Below are positions 44,600 through 52,147 of a stretch of DNA of 64,000 bases, in pieces. Each line of letters begins with the position of its first letter. The stretch's first letter is position 1. The stretch is from an uncultured Eubacteriales bacterium (GTDB lineage Bacteria > Bacillota > Clostridia > Oscillospirales > Acutalibacteraceae). The DNA lies in contig CAKSIG010000003.1 of the NCBI GenBank assembly GCA_934463035.1, forward strand, positions 124,001-188,000, in the 5' to 3' direction. The translations under genes were made by a program, and so were the position numbers. Under the pieces are notes generated by a model. The model did not search any database. It worked only from the letters and a program-made list of their open reading frames with translations, and was not told the origin of the DNA.

Positions 44600-45142
44600 A
44601 TGAAAAAGTTTGTATGTCTTGTTTGCGGATACGTCTATGAGGGAACCGAGCCGCCTGCTGAGTGCCCGTTGTGCCACGCTCCTGCCTCTAAGTTTAAAGA
44701 GCAGGGTGGTGACCGCTCTTGGGCTGCCGAGCACGTTGTAGGCGTTGCAAAGGGTGCTGATCAGAGAATAATCGACGGTCTCCGTGAAAACTTCAACGGC
44801 GAATGCAGTGAAGTCGGTATGTACCTTGCTATGTCGCGTGTCGCTCACCGTGAGGGTTATCCCGAAATCGGACTTTACTGGGAAAAAGCGGCTCTTGAAG
44901 AGGCTGAACACGCCGCTAAATTCGCCGAAATGCTCGGCGAGGTTCTGACCGACAGCACCAAGAAAAACCTTGAAATGCGCGTTGACGCCGAAAACGGCGC
45001 GACTCTCGGCAAGTTCGAGCTTGCAAAGCTGGCTAAGGAACTCGGTCTTGACGCAATCCACGACACAGTTCACGAAATGGCTCGCGATGAAGCTCGCCAC
45101 GGTAAGGCTTTCGAGGGACTTTTGAATCGTTATTTTAAATAA
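44600..45142 (+). CDS. reverse rubrerythrin (NADH-dependent peroxidase component)
   Basis: 180 aa. N-terminal rubredoxin domain ([11 protein letters not shown] and [11 protein letters not shown], two CxxC) followed by a ferritin-like diiron domain ([43 protein letters not shown]). Domain order is reversed relative to classical rubrerythrin, the form used by Clostridia to reduce H2O2 and O2. ATG 44600 is preferred over ATG 44594, which is too close to GGAGGA. Codon choice looks optimised (recurrent GCT, CGT and GGT), suggesting high expression. Last host gene before the prophage. Confidence 0.92.
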   Translation: MKKFVCLVCGYVYEGTEPPAECPLCHAPASKFKEQGGDRSWAAEHVVGVAKGADQRIIDGLRENFNGECSEVGMYLAMSRVAHREGYPEIGLYWEKAALEEAEHAAKFAEMLGEVLTDSTKKNLEMRVDAENGATLGKFELAKLAKELGLDAIHDTVHEMARDEARHGKAFEGLLNRYFK

Positions 45143-45156
45143 TTAATATACCATAA

Positions 45157-45222
45157 TTTTGTTCAATTTGCAACCGCCTGAAACACAGTGTTTTCGGGGC
45201 TTTGTTCAGTTTTGTTCAGTTT
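45157..45222. repeat. repeated TTTGTTCA motif and imperfect palindrome at the prophage boundary
   Basis: TTTTGTTCAATTT (45157-45169), then tandem TTTGTTCAGT copies (45201-45210 and 45211-45220). Between them GCC-T-GAAACAC / GTGTTTTC-GGGGC (45176-45200) forms an imperfect hairpin followed by TTTGTT, which may be a terminator. Tandem short direct repeats near a prophage end can be integrase arm sites; the exact att core cannot be fixed without the other end. Confidence 0.35.
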
Positions 45223-45271
45223 CAAAGCGACCTGTTATGACTGTGGTTAGTATCAAGATAGTAACAAACTT

Positions 45272-46273
45272 TTATCTTTTGATGCAGTAATCAAGGGAAA
45301 TCCAACCTGCACCGGATTTCAGTTTTCCCCAACCTTTTTCAGAACCTTGACCGGCAGATTCAGCAACAATGGTGTAAACACCACCGCTTGTAATGCAACC
45401 GGTTTTATTGTAGTTCGTTCCTGCACCTGCTCTGATGTTCAAAGCGGAAGTGTTGACCTTTACAAGATAGGGTTTGAATGCGGTCTGCTGTGAACCGGAA
45501 GTTCCGACAACGGAAAGGAATTTCACATTGATAGGACTGCAAATAGCATTCTTTCCGTCTGTGGACTTGTCAATTACTGCACGATCACCATTCACCTGAC
45601 GAACAATCCAAGTCTTATTTTTCACCCATCCGGGGATAGATTTTCCGCTGTAATAAGTGGCATTGGAAGAAATCTTGACGGAATCGCCAACCTTCACCGC
45701 ACTTGTAGCCGGTTTCGGATTTTCGGAAGGTTTGTTGTCTGCATCAAGAATGGCATTGACCTTTGCTGCAATATCGCCCTGTCGGTCATAAAGATATGTA
45801 CCGGGGCAAGATTTATTTGCATAATCCCTGTGAACCGTCATATTGCAACCGTTCAAATGATTTACACGGTCATTTTTATTGGTTGACCAAACAAGTTTCT
45901 TGATGCCATTACGCTTGCAAATATCAGCAACAAGTTTGATGGTTGCCTGATACGCTGCATCCCTCACTGCATAAGGTTCTTTTGTATCGGAAGCAACTTC
46001 AATGGTAATCGCTCTGTGGTCATTAGCACCGGAAGATGAACACCAAGAACGGTCTTTTTCTTCTACATACATTCCGATTCTACCGTCATAACCGACACCA
46101 TAATTGGAAGATGCCTGTCTGCTGACCGGTGCAAAAACATTCCCCAAGGTTTCAACAGAACACTGACCAACTACACAATGAATGGTGATTGTGTCGATGG
46201 CGTGATTTCTGTTTTTGGTTCTGTTCGGTGAAATTTTAGTGTAGTTTACCAATGGACTGTTTGTGAATCCCAT
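45272..46273 (-). CDS. phage endolysin, N-acetylmuramoyl-L-alanine amidase with SH3-like repeats
   Basis: 333 aa. N-terminal Amidase_2 domain (ITIHCVVGQ with ligand His, ITIEVASDTK, TVHRDYANKSCPGTYL with second His and Cys ligand), a Pro/Lys linker at about 185, a first wall-binding module (~193-255; VKVGDSVKISSNATYYSGKS) and a second SH3b module (~270-330; VNTSALNIRAGAGTNYNKTG). No signal peptide, so release depends on the holin. AAGGGGG precedes ATG 46273, which overlaps the stop of a 31-aa ORF. Last gene of the late operon. Confidence 0.92.
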   Translation of the reverse strand: MGFTNSPLVNYTKISPNRTKNRNHAIDTITIHCVVGQCSVETLGNVFAPVSRQASSNYGVGYDGRIGMYVEEKDRSWCSSSGANDHRAITIEVASDTKEPYAVRDAAYQATIKLVADICKRNGIKKLVWSTNKNDRVNHLNGCNMTVHRDYANKSCPGTYLYDRQGDIAAKVNAILDADNKPSENPKPATSAVKVGDSVKISSNATYYSGKSIPGWVKNKTWIVRQVNGDRAVIDKSTDGKNAICSPINVKFLSVVGTSGSQQTAFKPYLVKVNTSALNIRAGAGTNYNKTGCITSGGVYTIVAESAGQGSEKGWGKLKSGAGWISLDYCIKR

Positions 46274-46368
46274 TATTCATCATCCCCCTTGTTATTGGAA
46301 AGTTCTTCAAGTGCTTCTGCGGAAAGTTCTTCTTCGATGGTTTCCTGAATAATCTTTTCATCAGCCAT
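46273..46368 (-). CDS. 31-aa acidic peptide in the lysis module
   Basis: Short ORF MADEKIIQETIEEELSAEAL... with 12 acidic residues, between holin and lysin. Its start overlaps the holin 3' end by 8 nt and its stop shares bases with the lysin start (TAATG), so it looks translated and coupled. No known domain; a lysis-timing accessory is possible but unproven. Confidence 0.5.
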   Translation of the reverse strand: MADEKIIQETIEEELSAEALEELSNNKGDDE

Positions 46369-46603
46369 TGTCCTGATCCTCACTTTCATCAATGCTGTTT
46401 GCATTATCGTTTCGGCTCATATCAACAAAGCCTTCGCCAAGGATGTATGCAATAAGCGTTGCACCTGCCATAATAATTCCGGAAACCTGTGCAACCGTCT
46501 GATCTGCGACACCAAACGCAAACAAGGTGGGTGTTACAAAACCAATAATTGCAGCCCAAAATTTACGGCTTGTAAGTTTGCTTTTCCAATCAATCTTTTT
46601 CAT
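46361..46603 (-). CDS. phage holin
   Basis: 80 aa. Basic N-terminus (KKIDWKSKLTSRKFWAAIIGFV) leading into two predicted membrane segments (~14-33 and ~38-56), then an acidic Asp/Asn/Glu tail. Size, topology and position just before the amidase match phage holins of Firmicutes. AAAGGAAAACAAAA precedes ATG 46603. Overlaps the upstream coiled-coil gene by 14 nt. Confidence 0.82.
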   Translation of the reverse strand: MKKIDWKSKLTSRKFWAAIIGFVTPTLFAFGVADQTVAQVSGIIMAGATLIAYILGEGFVDMSRNDNANSIDESEDQDNG

Positions 46604-46892
46604 TTTTGTTTTCCTTTCTGCCGAAAATGGCGTTGTTCAGAACTTTGATTTGCTGTTCCATTTTTACCAATCGTTCCGAATGGTTTTTCAGATCTTCTTT
46701 GACATCACGCAAGTCAGATTTCATTTCTGAAATATCGTTGCCGATGTTTTCAAGTTTCACAATCACAGTTGTCAACTGCGACTGATCCATTTTGGTATCA
46801 TTTCGGCTATTTCGCTTCAGGTTTGCAACACCGGAATAGATTCCAAAGCCAAGAGAAATTACAGAGATAATAACCGCAAGTTCCACAGTCAT
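46590..46892 (-). CDS. XhlA-like membrane/coiled-coil lysis-associated protein
   Basis: 100 aa. One N-terminal membrane helix (residues ~4-24) then a coiled coil (~38-88). The arrangement recalls XhlA-type or haemolysin-like accessory proteins found beside phage holins, but in reverse topology. It precedes the holin and probably acts with it at the membrane. The family call is tentative. Confidence 0.6.
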   Translation of the reverse strand: MTVELAVIISVISLGFGIYSGVANLKRNSRNDTKMDQSQLTTVIVKLENIGNDISEMKSDLRDVKEDLKNHSERLVKMEQQIKVLNNAIFGRKENKNEKD

Positions 46893-46919
46893 TTCATCAC
46901 CGCCTTTGTTGTAAATTTC

Positions 46920-46975
46920 AAAACCGCCCTGAAAGGCTCAAAAATGACCTTCAAAGCGGTTTTGTTTTTATGGGT
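46920..46975. other. long imperfect hairpin between small tail ORFs and lysis module
   Basis: CAAAACCGC (about 46920-46928) pairs with GCGGTTTTG across a ~28-nt loop that itself pairs partly (AAGG/CCTT). On the plus strand it is followed by TTTTTA; on the minus strand there is no T run. It may be an attenuator or processing site before the lysis genes. Confidence 0.35.
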
Positions 46976-47033
46976 ATAAATTTATTACCCACGCTTGAAA
47001 ACTTTGCCCTGCCTACGCTGTGCCTTTCCTGTG

Positions 47034-47162
47034 TTACTCTGCTGCAAGTTCGCCACAGTCAAGGTCAATAAGCACCTGTTTCACCTGTTCCTTGATCCTT
47101 GCCGGAACATCAGCAAAAGTTTTCTTCCCCTTGATAATAAGGGTTGCATATACCACTGCCAT
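47034..47162 (-). CDS. CD1375-like small phage protein
   Basis: 42 aa, MAVVYATLIIKGKKTFADVP then ARIKEQVKQVLIDL. It resembles the CD1375 family of tiny late phage proteins (conserved MAxVYATLI and DVPxRIKEQV), whose function is unknown. A paralogue is encoded just upstream (47213-47353). Confidence 0.7.
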   Translation of the reverse strand: MAVVYATLIIKGKKTFADVPARIKEQVKQVLIDLDCGELAAE

Positions 47163-47212
47163 TTGAAACACATCCTTTCTGAATAATATTTTGATGAAAA
47201 AGCGGTAAAGCA

Positions 47213-47353
47213 TCACACTTCACCGCTTGCATCGTCAAGTATTTTCTTAACCGCTTTCCTTAATTTTGAAGGAACATCTTCAATGGAATAAGGTTTTCCG
47301 GTTTTAGGGCAAATAACACCCTTTCTGATAAGGTCTGCATATACCTTTGCCAT
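47213..47353 (-). CDS. CD1375-like small phage protein, paralogue with Cys insertion
   Basis: 46 aa, MAKVYADLIRKGVICPKTGK then PYSIEDVPSKLRKAVKKIL. Same layout as the downstream 42-aa protein, with a short insertion CPKTGKP. ATG 47353 has GGGGGT upstream. Function unknown. Confidence 0.7.
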   Translation of the reverse strand: MAKVYADLIRKGVICPKTGKPYSIEDVPSKLRKAVKKILDDASGEV

Positions 47354-47357
47354 AACA

Positions 47358-47621
47358 TCAACCCCCAATCAGTTCATAGACTTCACACAATGCAATCTGT
47401 GTGTCATCAATCTGTTTTTCAAGTGCGGTGTTTTTGGAATCCATCATTTTGATGTATTCATCCTTTTCATACCGTTCTTGATCCCATTCCCATTCGGTAT
47501 GGTTTCCACCTTCGTCAGTAACCTGAATTTCCGTGATGTTGGTGTTCACCCAAACGGAATATTCATCAATGATTATTTTGTCAGGCTTTTCAGTTCCTCT
47601 GACAGTTCCGATGTTGGTCAT
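47358..47621 (-). CDS. small phage protein downstream of the DGR reverse transcriptase
   Basis: 87 aa from ATG 47621 (MTNIGTVRGTEKPDKIIIDE), with AAAGGGTGA overlapping the end of the reverse transcriptase gene, whose stop is 5 nt upstream. N-terminal beta-rich half (EYSVWVNTNITEIQVTDEGG) and a C-terminal helix that may coil (NTALEKQIDDTQIALCEVYEL). It looks like the small baseplate/XkdW-like proteins of Firmicute phages rather than the four-helix Avd accessory protein of DGRs. Role unknown. Confidence 0.6.
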   Translation of the reverse strand: MTNIGTVRGTEKPDKIIIDEYSVWVNTNITEIQVTDEGGNHTEWEWDQERYEKDEYIKMMDSKNTALEKQIDDTQIALCEVYELIGG

Positions 47622-47626
47622 AAAAA

Positions 47627-48706
47627 TCACCCTTTCATTTTGATGTTTTGAATGTAATACTGATTTGCATACTGTTCCAAGGGGCAAAGATACTTTTGCG
47701 ATAATCTATAACTATCACAGTGTATCAACCACCCCTTGTAAGAATTGATTGAACACCATTCTGAATAATTCAGTGGTTTTCCGTTCAACCGTTTCTTATT
47801 TATCTTGACCATCTTCACTTTCATACTTTTGCAAGTGCTTTTTCGTAACAAAGTGAATTCAAGAAAAGACCTATATCCAACATAATCAACACCCCTTTTG
47901 AATGTGGGGAACACCTGCCAATTTTCTTTGATTGTTAATTTCAGATTTACCCTGAAGTATTCATCAATTTCCTTTCGTAAATTGTGCAGATATTCTTTTG
48001 ATTCGTGAAGGATAACAATATCATCCATATACCTGAAATAATGTTTTACACCTTTGATTTCTTTTATCCAATGGTCAAAGGCTGACAGATAATAGTTACC
48101 ACTGTACTGACTTAAATAGTTGCCGATTGGAATTCCGCTTTCACCGGGTGTTGAATCAATAATTTCATCAAGCAGCCAAAGCAGATTTTCATCTTTGAAC
48201 AATCGTCTGTATTTCGCTTTCAGAATGTTATGGTTGATAGAAGGGTAATACTGTTTAGCATCTATTTTCAAGCAGTATTGCGATCCTTTCACATCATTTC
48301 GCATAGCCTTTTGAAGTTTATGCAAACAACTGTGAATCCCTTTTCCGGGTATTGCCGAATATGTGTCAGCGGTGAAATTCGATAAAAGAATAGGTTCTAT
48401 CACCTGAAGAACCGCCCATTGACAAATTCTGTCCGGAAAATACGGTAATTTATAAATCAATCGGTTTTTGTTACCATCTTTCTTGTAAAAGGTTTCATAT
48501 TCGGAAGTGTGATATGTTTTGTTTATCAGCATATCTTGAAGTTCCTTCAAATACTTTTCGGGATTTTCTTCAATCATTTTTACTTCCTTATACCAACCTT
48601 TTCCCTTCTTCGCATTTTGGTGTGCCAACTTCAGGTTATCCATAGAACATATTGCATCCCACAAAGTACAATTTTCGTTGCCTATTGGGTGAATGTGTCT
48701 TTTCAT
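47627..48706 (-). CDS. DGR reverse transcriptase
   Basis: 359 aa from ATG 48706 (the frame extends to a GTG at 48751, which would give 374 aa with only a weak ribosome site). N-terminal WDAICSMDNLKLAHQNAKKG is characteristic of DGR and related RTs. RT motifs: YCLKIDAKQYYPSI (catalytic Asp), IPIGNYLSQY, the DGR-specific SQ form of motif 4, FRYMDDIVIL (catalytic YMDD, about residue 226-229) and GVDYVGYR. A C-terminal thumb-like helical region follows. In the family it copies the template-repeat RNA with errors at adenines to diversify the target gene. It lies directly downstream of the template repeat, the usual DGR arrangement. Confidence 0.95.
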   Translation of the reverse strand: MKRHIHPIGNENCTLWDAICSMDNLKLAHQNAKKGKGWYKEVKMIEENPEKYLKELQDMLINKTYHTSEYETFYKKDGNKNRLIYKLPYFPDRICQWAVLQVIEPILLSNFTADTYSAIPGKGIHSCLHKLQKAMRNDVKGSQYCLKIDAKQYYPSINHNILKAKYRRLFKDENLLWLLDEIIDSTPGESGIPIGNYLSQYSGNYYLSAFDHWIKEIKGVKHYFRYMDDIVILHESKEYLHNLRKEIDEYFRVNLKLTIKENWQVFPTFKRGVDYVGYRSFLEFTLLRKSTCKSMKVKMVKINKKRLNGKPLNYSEWCSINSYKGWLIHCDSYRLSQKYLCPLEQYANQYYIQNIKMKG

Positions 48707-48806
48707 ATTTGATGGATTCCTTTTGTATGCACTTTCAAACCGAACCTTCACACCTATGGTGTTACCAATACGGAAAGAAATGTATTTTTATGTTTTACCA
48801 AGAGGT

Positions 48807-48816
48807 AGGGCAAGCA
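48807..48816 (+). repeat. left arm of an inverted repeat enclosing the template repeat
   Basis: AGGGCAAGCA, exact reverse complement of 48991-49000. The template repeat lies entirely between the two arms. Confidence 0.6.
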
Positions 48817-48839
48817 GTATCACAACTTTTATTTAAGTG

Positions 48840-48956
48840 CATTTAGTAAGTGACTGCTGATATTCCGATTACGATTACTGACACTGTTATTACAATTCCA
48901 ATAAGAAGTACCTGCATTACTGCCATTATTCCAATTACTGCCTAATTGGGTAATCT
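48840..48956 (-). repeat. DGR template repeat (TR)
   Basis: 117 bp aligned without gaps to 49037-49153 (offset 197). Read in the target frame it encodes mostly Asn (AAT/AAC) and Ser (AGT) at the variable positions, e.g. LGSNWNNGSNAGTSYW, the typical TR design. Of its 41 adenines (minus strand), 26 are replaced in the VR; none of the 76 other bases differ. Noncoding, between the target gene and the RT gene. Confidence 0.96.
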
Positions 48957-48990
48957 GACAATATTAGGTTTTACTGTAATCTTATTACCT

Positions 48991-49000
48991 TGCTTGCCCT
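48991..49000 (-). repeat. right arm of the inverted repeat enclosing the template repeat
   Basis: TGCTTGCCCT on the plus strand; on the minus strand AGGGCAAGCA, pairing with 48807-48816 in the transcript to hold the TR in a loop of ~174 nt. Confidence 0.6.
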
Positions 49001-49010
49001 GAATTTTTAA

Positions 49011-50657
49011 TTATTCCGGTATTACTGCGGTTGGTACATACAGCAAGCGACCGCCGATATTCCGACCACGATAACCGACACCGTAACTACAATCCCAATA
49101 AGAAGCACCCGCACTACCGCCACTATACCAACTACCGCCCAATAGGGCAATCCTGTAACCGTTAAGGTTAGGTGTAATGTAGGTGTAATCACCAACAGGC
49201 AGTGCAGATGTACCACCGATTTCTGAAGGCATTAAAAGCCAATCATATTCTGTCTTTCCATATCCGAATGCGTTGATGTAACCTGAAGCATTCGGAAGTG
49301 TGAATCCAACCGCCTTGTAATTTCCGGTGTGCTTGCTTTCGCCGAAGTCCGAAAGACCATCAGCAATGTATGGTTGACCACCTGCCATAGTGCCATTACC
49401 CCAAATGTTTATACCCTGAATATGTTTCCAAATGTTACCCCAAGGGTTTTCAACACCACGATAAGACACCGAAACTTTACCGTTTACATTGTAGGTTGTT
49501 TCTGTGCCGCCTATTTCGTTGATGGTTTCGGAAGCTGCACCGGAAGCATTGCCAAGTGCAGCAGTCGAACCGGTCAGACTTGAACAGTTAAAAGAAGTGT
49601 TGTCTGTGATACTTGTTACACCATTACCAAGTGCGGTTTGTGAATTCAGTGTTCCGAATTCTATCATCATCAGAAGTGTGTTTGCCATTGTTGCCTTGAT
49701 GGTTTCAAGATGCCATCCTGAACCACGGTTTACCGCCATAGTTTCAGCATTAGTTTTTGTCAAAGCCTTCTTCAATCCGGAAATAGGCTTTACACCGCTG
49801 ACCGAACAAAGAAGATCACCTTCACCGATGGCGGTATCAGTATTTGTTCCGTCATTTACATAGGTTGAAGTTGATACATCGTACATAGAACCTTCAAAAG
49901 CGGACAAAAGAACATAATCAACTTCATTTCCGTTTCCGTCAATAAAGACCGGGTGAATTTTGAATCCTGTCTGTGGTTTATCGGTAACATAATAATTTGC
50001 CTTTCTTATGTGATACCCCAAGCCTGAAACAGAATTTTTTTCTAATTTTAACGGAACAACACGATAATAGAATTTCGGCTGATAAACCATTACCTGTCCG
50101 TTACTGCCATCTTCCGAATAACCATCATCGCCGTAATAAGCAAGAATTGTTCCGTCATTGCTGACACAGCAACGCTTTCTGCCACCGAACATTGGGAAAA
50201 CATCAAAATCCGTTCCTTTTGTTTTTCCTTCTGCACCGCCTAATCGCTTAAATGTTTTGTTCGCAAAGTCTACCTGAATACCGACCACATCATCGGGTGT
50301 ATATCCAAGGTATTCTTTGATGTCACCAAGTTCTTCTGTAACATCGGCAACAACCTGTTCCGCTTCATCGACAATACCATTCATTGTGGTAATTTTCGCA
50401 TCGGCAGCAGCGTTGACAGCCTGAACAGAACTTGCCTGTTGTGCTTGAACTGCTTCTGTCGCATCCTCGGCAGTCTGATTGAACTGTGCAACAGTGCTGT
50501 CCACCGCTGTTTTGGTTGCTTCAATGCTTGTCTTGATGGCAGCATAACTGTTATTGTCATCGTTGACTTTGTTCAGGGCATTTATAATTGAACCCCTGAC
50601 CTGCTCACCATACACGGCATTTTTAATTGCATCCGTGTATTCTTTGATATTCGCCAT
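49011..50657 (-). CDS. DGR-diversified phage tail receptor-binding protein
   Basis: 548 aa. N-terminal helical/coiled region (~1-115; tail attachment type, NAVYGEQVRGSIINALNKV), middle beta-rich region, and a C-terminal C-type-lectin/formylglycine-like fold (from about 290; NRGSGWHLETIKATMANTLL, GVENPWGNIWKHIQGINIW, PNLNGYRIALLGGSWYSG) ending VPTAVIPE. Residues ~502-540 are encoded by the DGR variable repeat. In characterised DGR phages such as BPP-1 the equivalent CLec-fold protein (Mtd) binds the host receptor, so this is inferred to be the adhesin. It follows the DUF859-like tail gene and has AGGAATGATT upstream of ATG 50657. Confidence 0.92.
   Translation of the reverse strand: MANIKEYTDAIKNAVYGEQVRGSIINALNKVNDDNNSYAAIKTSIEATKTAVDSTVAQFNQTAEDATEAVQAQQASSVQAVNAAADAKITTMNGIVDEAEQVVADVTEELGDIKEYLGYTPDDVVGIQVDFANKTFKRLGGAEGKTKGTDFDVFPMFGGRKRCCVSNDGTILAYYGDDGYSEDGSNGQVMVYQPKFYYRVVPLKLEKNSVSGLGYHIRKANYYVTDKPQTGFKIHPVFIDGNGNEVDYVLLSAFEGSMYDVSTSTYVNDGTNTDTAIGEGDLLCSVSGVKPISGLKKALTKTNAETMAVNRGSGWHLETIKATMANTLLMMIEFGTLNSQTALGNGVTSITDNTSFNCSSLTGSTAALGNASGAASETINEIGGTETTYNVNGKVSVSYRGVENPWGNIWKHIQGINIWGNGTMAGGQPYIADGLSDFGESKHTGNYKAVGFTLPNASGYINAFGYGKTEYDWLLMPSEIGGTSALPVGDYTYITPNLNGYRIALLGGSWYSGGSAGASYWDCSYGVGYRGRNIGGRLLYVPTAVIPE
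49037..49153 (-). repeat. DGR variable repeat (VR) in the tail protein gene
   Basis: 117 bp coding for residues ~502-540 of the tail protein. Relative to TR there are 26 substitutions, 21 A to G and 5 A to T on the coding strand, changing 21 residues (e.g. Asn to Tyr, Ser, Asp or Gly; Ser to Gly; His to Arg; Gln to Leu). Homology stops ~26 nt before the stop codon. Confidence 0.96.
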
Positions 50658-50677
50658 TGAAAATCATTCCTTTCTGA

Positions 50678-52147
50678 TTATAGATTTTTTATTTTTTCCA
50701 ACACATCAATTTCATTTCCGTTGCTGTCCACCAAAATTAAACCGTTCCGGAATTTTGAAGGAAGGGCAACATCAAAAAGATTGTCATATTCTGATACCTT
50801 TCCGATTGCAATACCTTTTCCACCTTTCCGGAAATCCATTGTGGTGTATGCTGTTGATAATGTGTCAATGTATTGAACAGTATTGAATTCATCAACAAGT
50901 TTGAACATCACTTGATACGATGAATCTATACTTGCACTTCCGGCAATAACTTTCGCCACACCTGAAGAACTTGCAACTTCAGCAGACCAATTTTCATCTT
51001 CGGGTTTTTTGAATGCAACCGTAAATGAAACACTGTTCTGACCTATCTTTGAATAAGTAAAACTTGCAAGTGTTCTGATGTATGTTCCATCATCATTCAC
51101 TGTTCCATTTGCCAAACATCGCTGTGATCTAACACTTGAAAAATATGGTGCTGAATAACTTGCAACAGTAATGGAAACGGTCTTGGAAGCGGTTCTTCCC
51201 CTCGAATCAGTCACAACAACGGTGTATGTTATTGTTCCTGTGCTTGTCAAAACAGGCGTTGTGGTTGAACTTGAAGATGCAAGTATGGTAGAACCCTGTT
51301 TTATTTGATAGGATTTAATGGAAGAACCATATATTCCGGATGCCGTTGCTTGCAATTTGCATTGCGATTTTCCTTGAACATATATCCCCCACGATGAAGG
51401 AACAGTGTTATTCACCATTGTTGCAGTAAAGGTGTTTACCGTTGGATTTCCTGATTGAACCGTCATAGTCCTATCAAGCCAAGCCCAATGAGTTTCTGAC
51501 GAACTACCAATTTTTGTTGCTACAACGAAACGGACACTTAATGTTGATGAATTCGGGCATTTACTGAAAAGCAAATTTCTTTCCGAATCGCTCAAAGAAA
51601 AAGTGTATGAACCGGTGTTTGATATATTATTCCTTTGAATAGATGTACCACCGAATTCAAGACGAACATTCAAAGAAAACCCACCCGGATTTGAGAATGT
51701 CAAGGATGGATTTTGATTTGAAGTGAAGTTTGTCGCTGAATTGATCGTTGCTGCTCTCGGAATATTATCAAGTGTAACTGTCTTTGAACAGGTGATCCAA
51801 CCGATTGATTTATCTGAATATGTACCGGAAAATCGCCACCCTGCTTCAAGCGTTATGGATTTTTTACCATCTGAATTGTGGTAAACCCTGAAAGTTTTGC
51901 TTGAAAGAAGCACGGTGTTTGTTTTACTGCTACCGCCATAACTGATTGATGGTGCTGTGTAGGTATAATTTTGACCGTCACATTTCACATAAGAATCCGA
52001 CCTTGAACCAACATACAAAGAATAATGGTTCAAATAGGTTTTCATCGTTACATCAGAATAGTTTCCGGCAGTATTAGCAGACGATGACCATTCACAGTAT
52101 AAATTCAGGTTTACACCTGTTGAACTGTTAAAACTTCCGCTTGCCAT
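50678..52147 (-). CDS. DUF859-like phage minor structural (baseplate/tail) protein
   Basis: 489 aa, Ser/Thr/Gly-rich and mostly beta. Begins ASGSFNSSTGVNLNLYCEW and contains VTLDNIPRAATI, repeated Ig-like stretches around TITYTVVVTDSRGRTASKTV, and a C-terminal FRKGGKGIAIGKVSEYDNLFD motif typical of tail-fibre or baseplate ends in Firmicute siphophages (DUF859). Lies between tail endopeptidase and the DGR target; 1 nt after the former. Probably part of the distal tail adhesion apparatus. Confidence 0.78.
   Translation of the reverse strand: MASGSFNSSTGVNLNLYCEWSSSANTAGNYSDVTMKTYLNHYSLYVGSRSDSYVKCDGQNYTYTAPSISYGGSSKTNTVLLSSKTFRVYHNSDGKKSITLEAGWRFSGTYSDKSIGWITCSKTVTLDNIPRAATINSATNFTSNQNPSLTFSNPGGFSLNVRLEFGGTSIQRNNISNTGSYTFSLSDSERNLLFSKCPNSSTLSVRFVVATKIGSSSETHWAWLDRTMTVQSGNPTVNTFTATMVNNTVPSSWGIYVQGKSQCKLQATASGIYGSSIKSYQIKQGSTILASSSSTTTPVLTSTGTITYTVVVTDSRGRTASKTVSITVASYSAPYFSSVRSQRCLANGTVNDDGTYIRTLASFTYSKIGQNSVSFTVAFKKPEDENWSAEVASSSGVAKVIAGSASIDSSYQVMFKLVDEFNTVQYIDTLSTAYTTMDFRKGGKGIAIGKVSEYDNLFDVALPSKFRNGLILVDSNGNEIDVLEKIKNL

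Noticed and set aside
48509..48846. Plus-strand ORFs of 64-67 aa over the RT gene and template-repeat flank
   Set aside because: Antisense to the RT; no ribosome site or recognised domain; the region is explained by RT and DGR RNA.
49022..49216. Alternative-frame 64-aa ORF over the variable repeat
   Set aside because: It lies out of frame inside the tail protein gene; its repetitiveness follows from the VR sequence itself.
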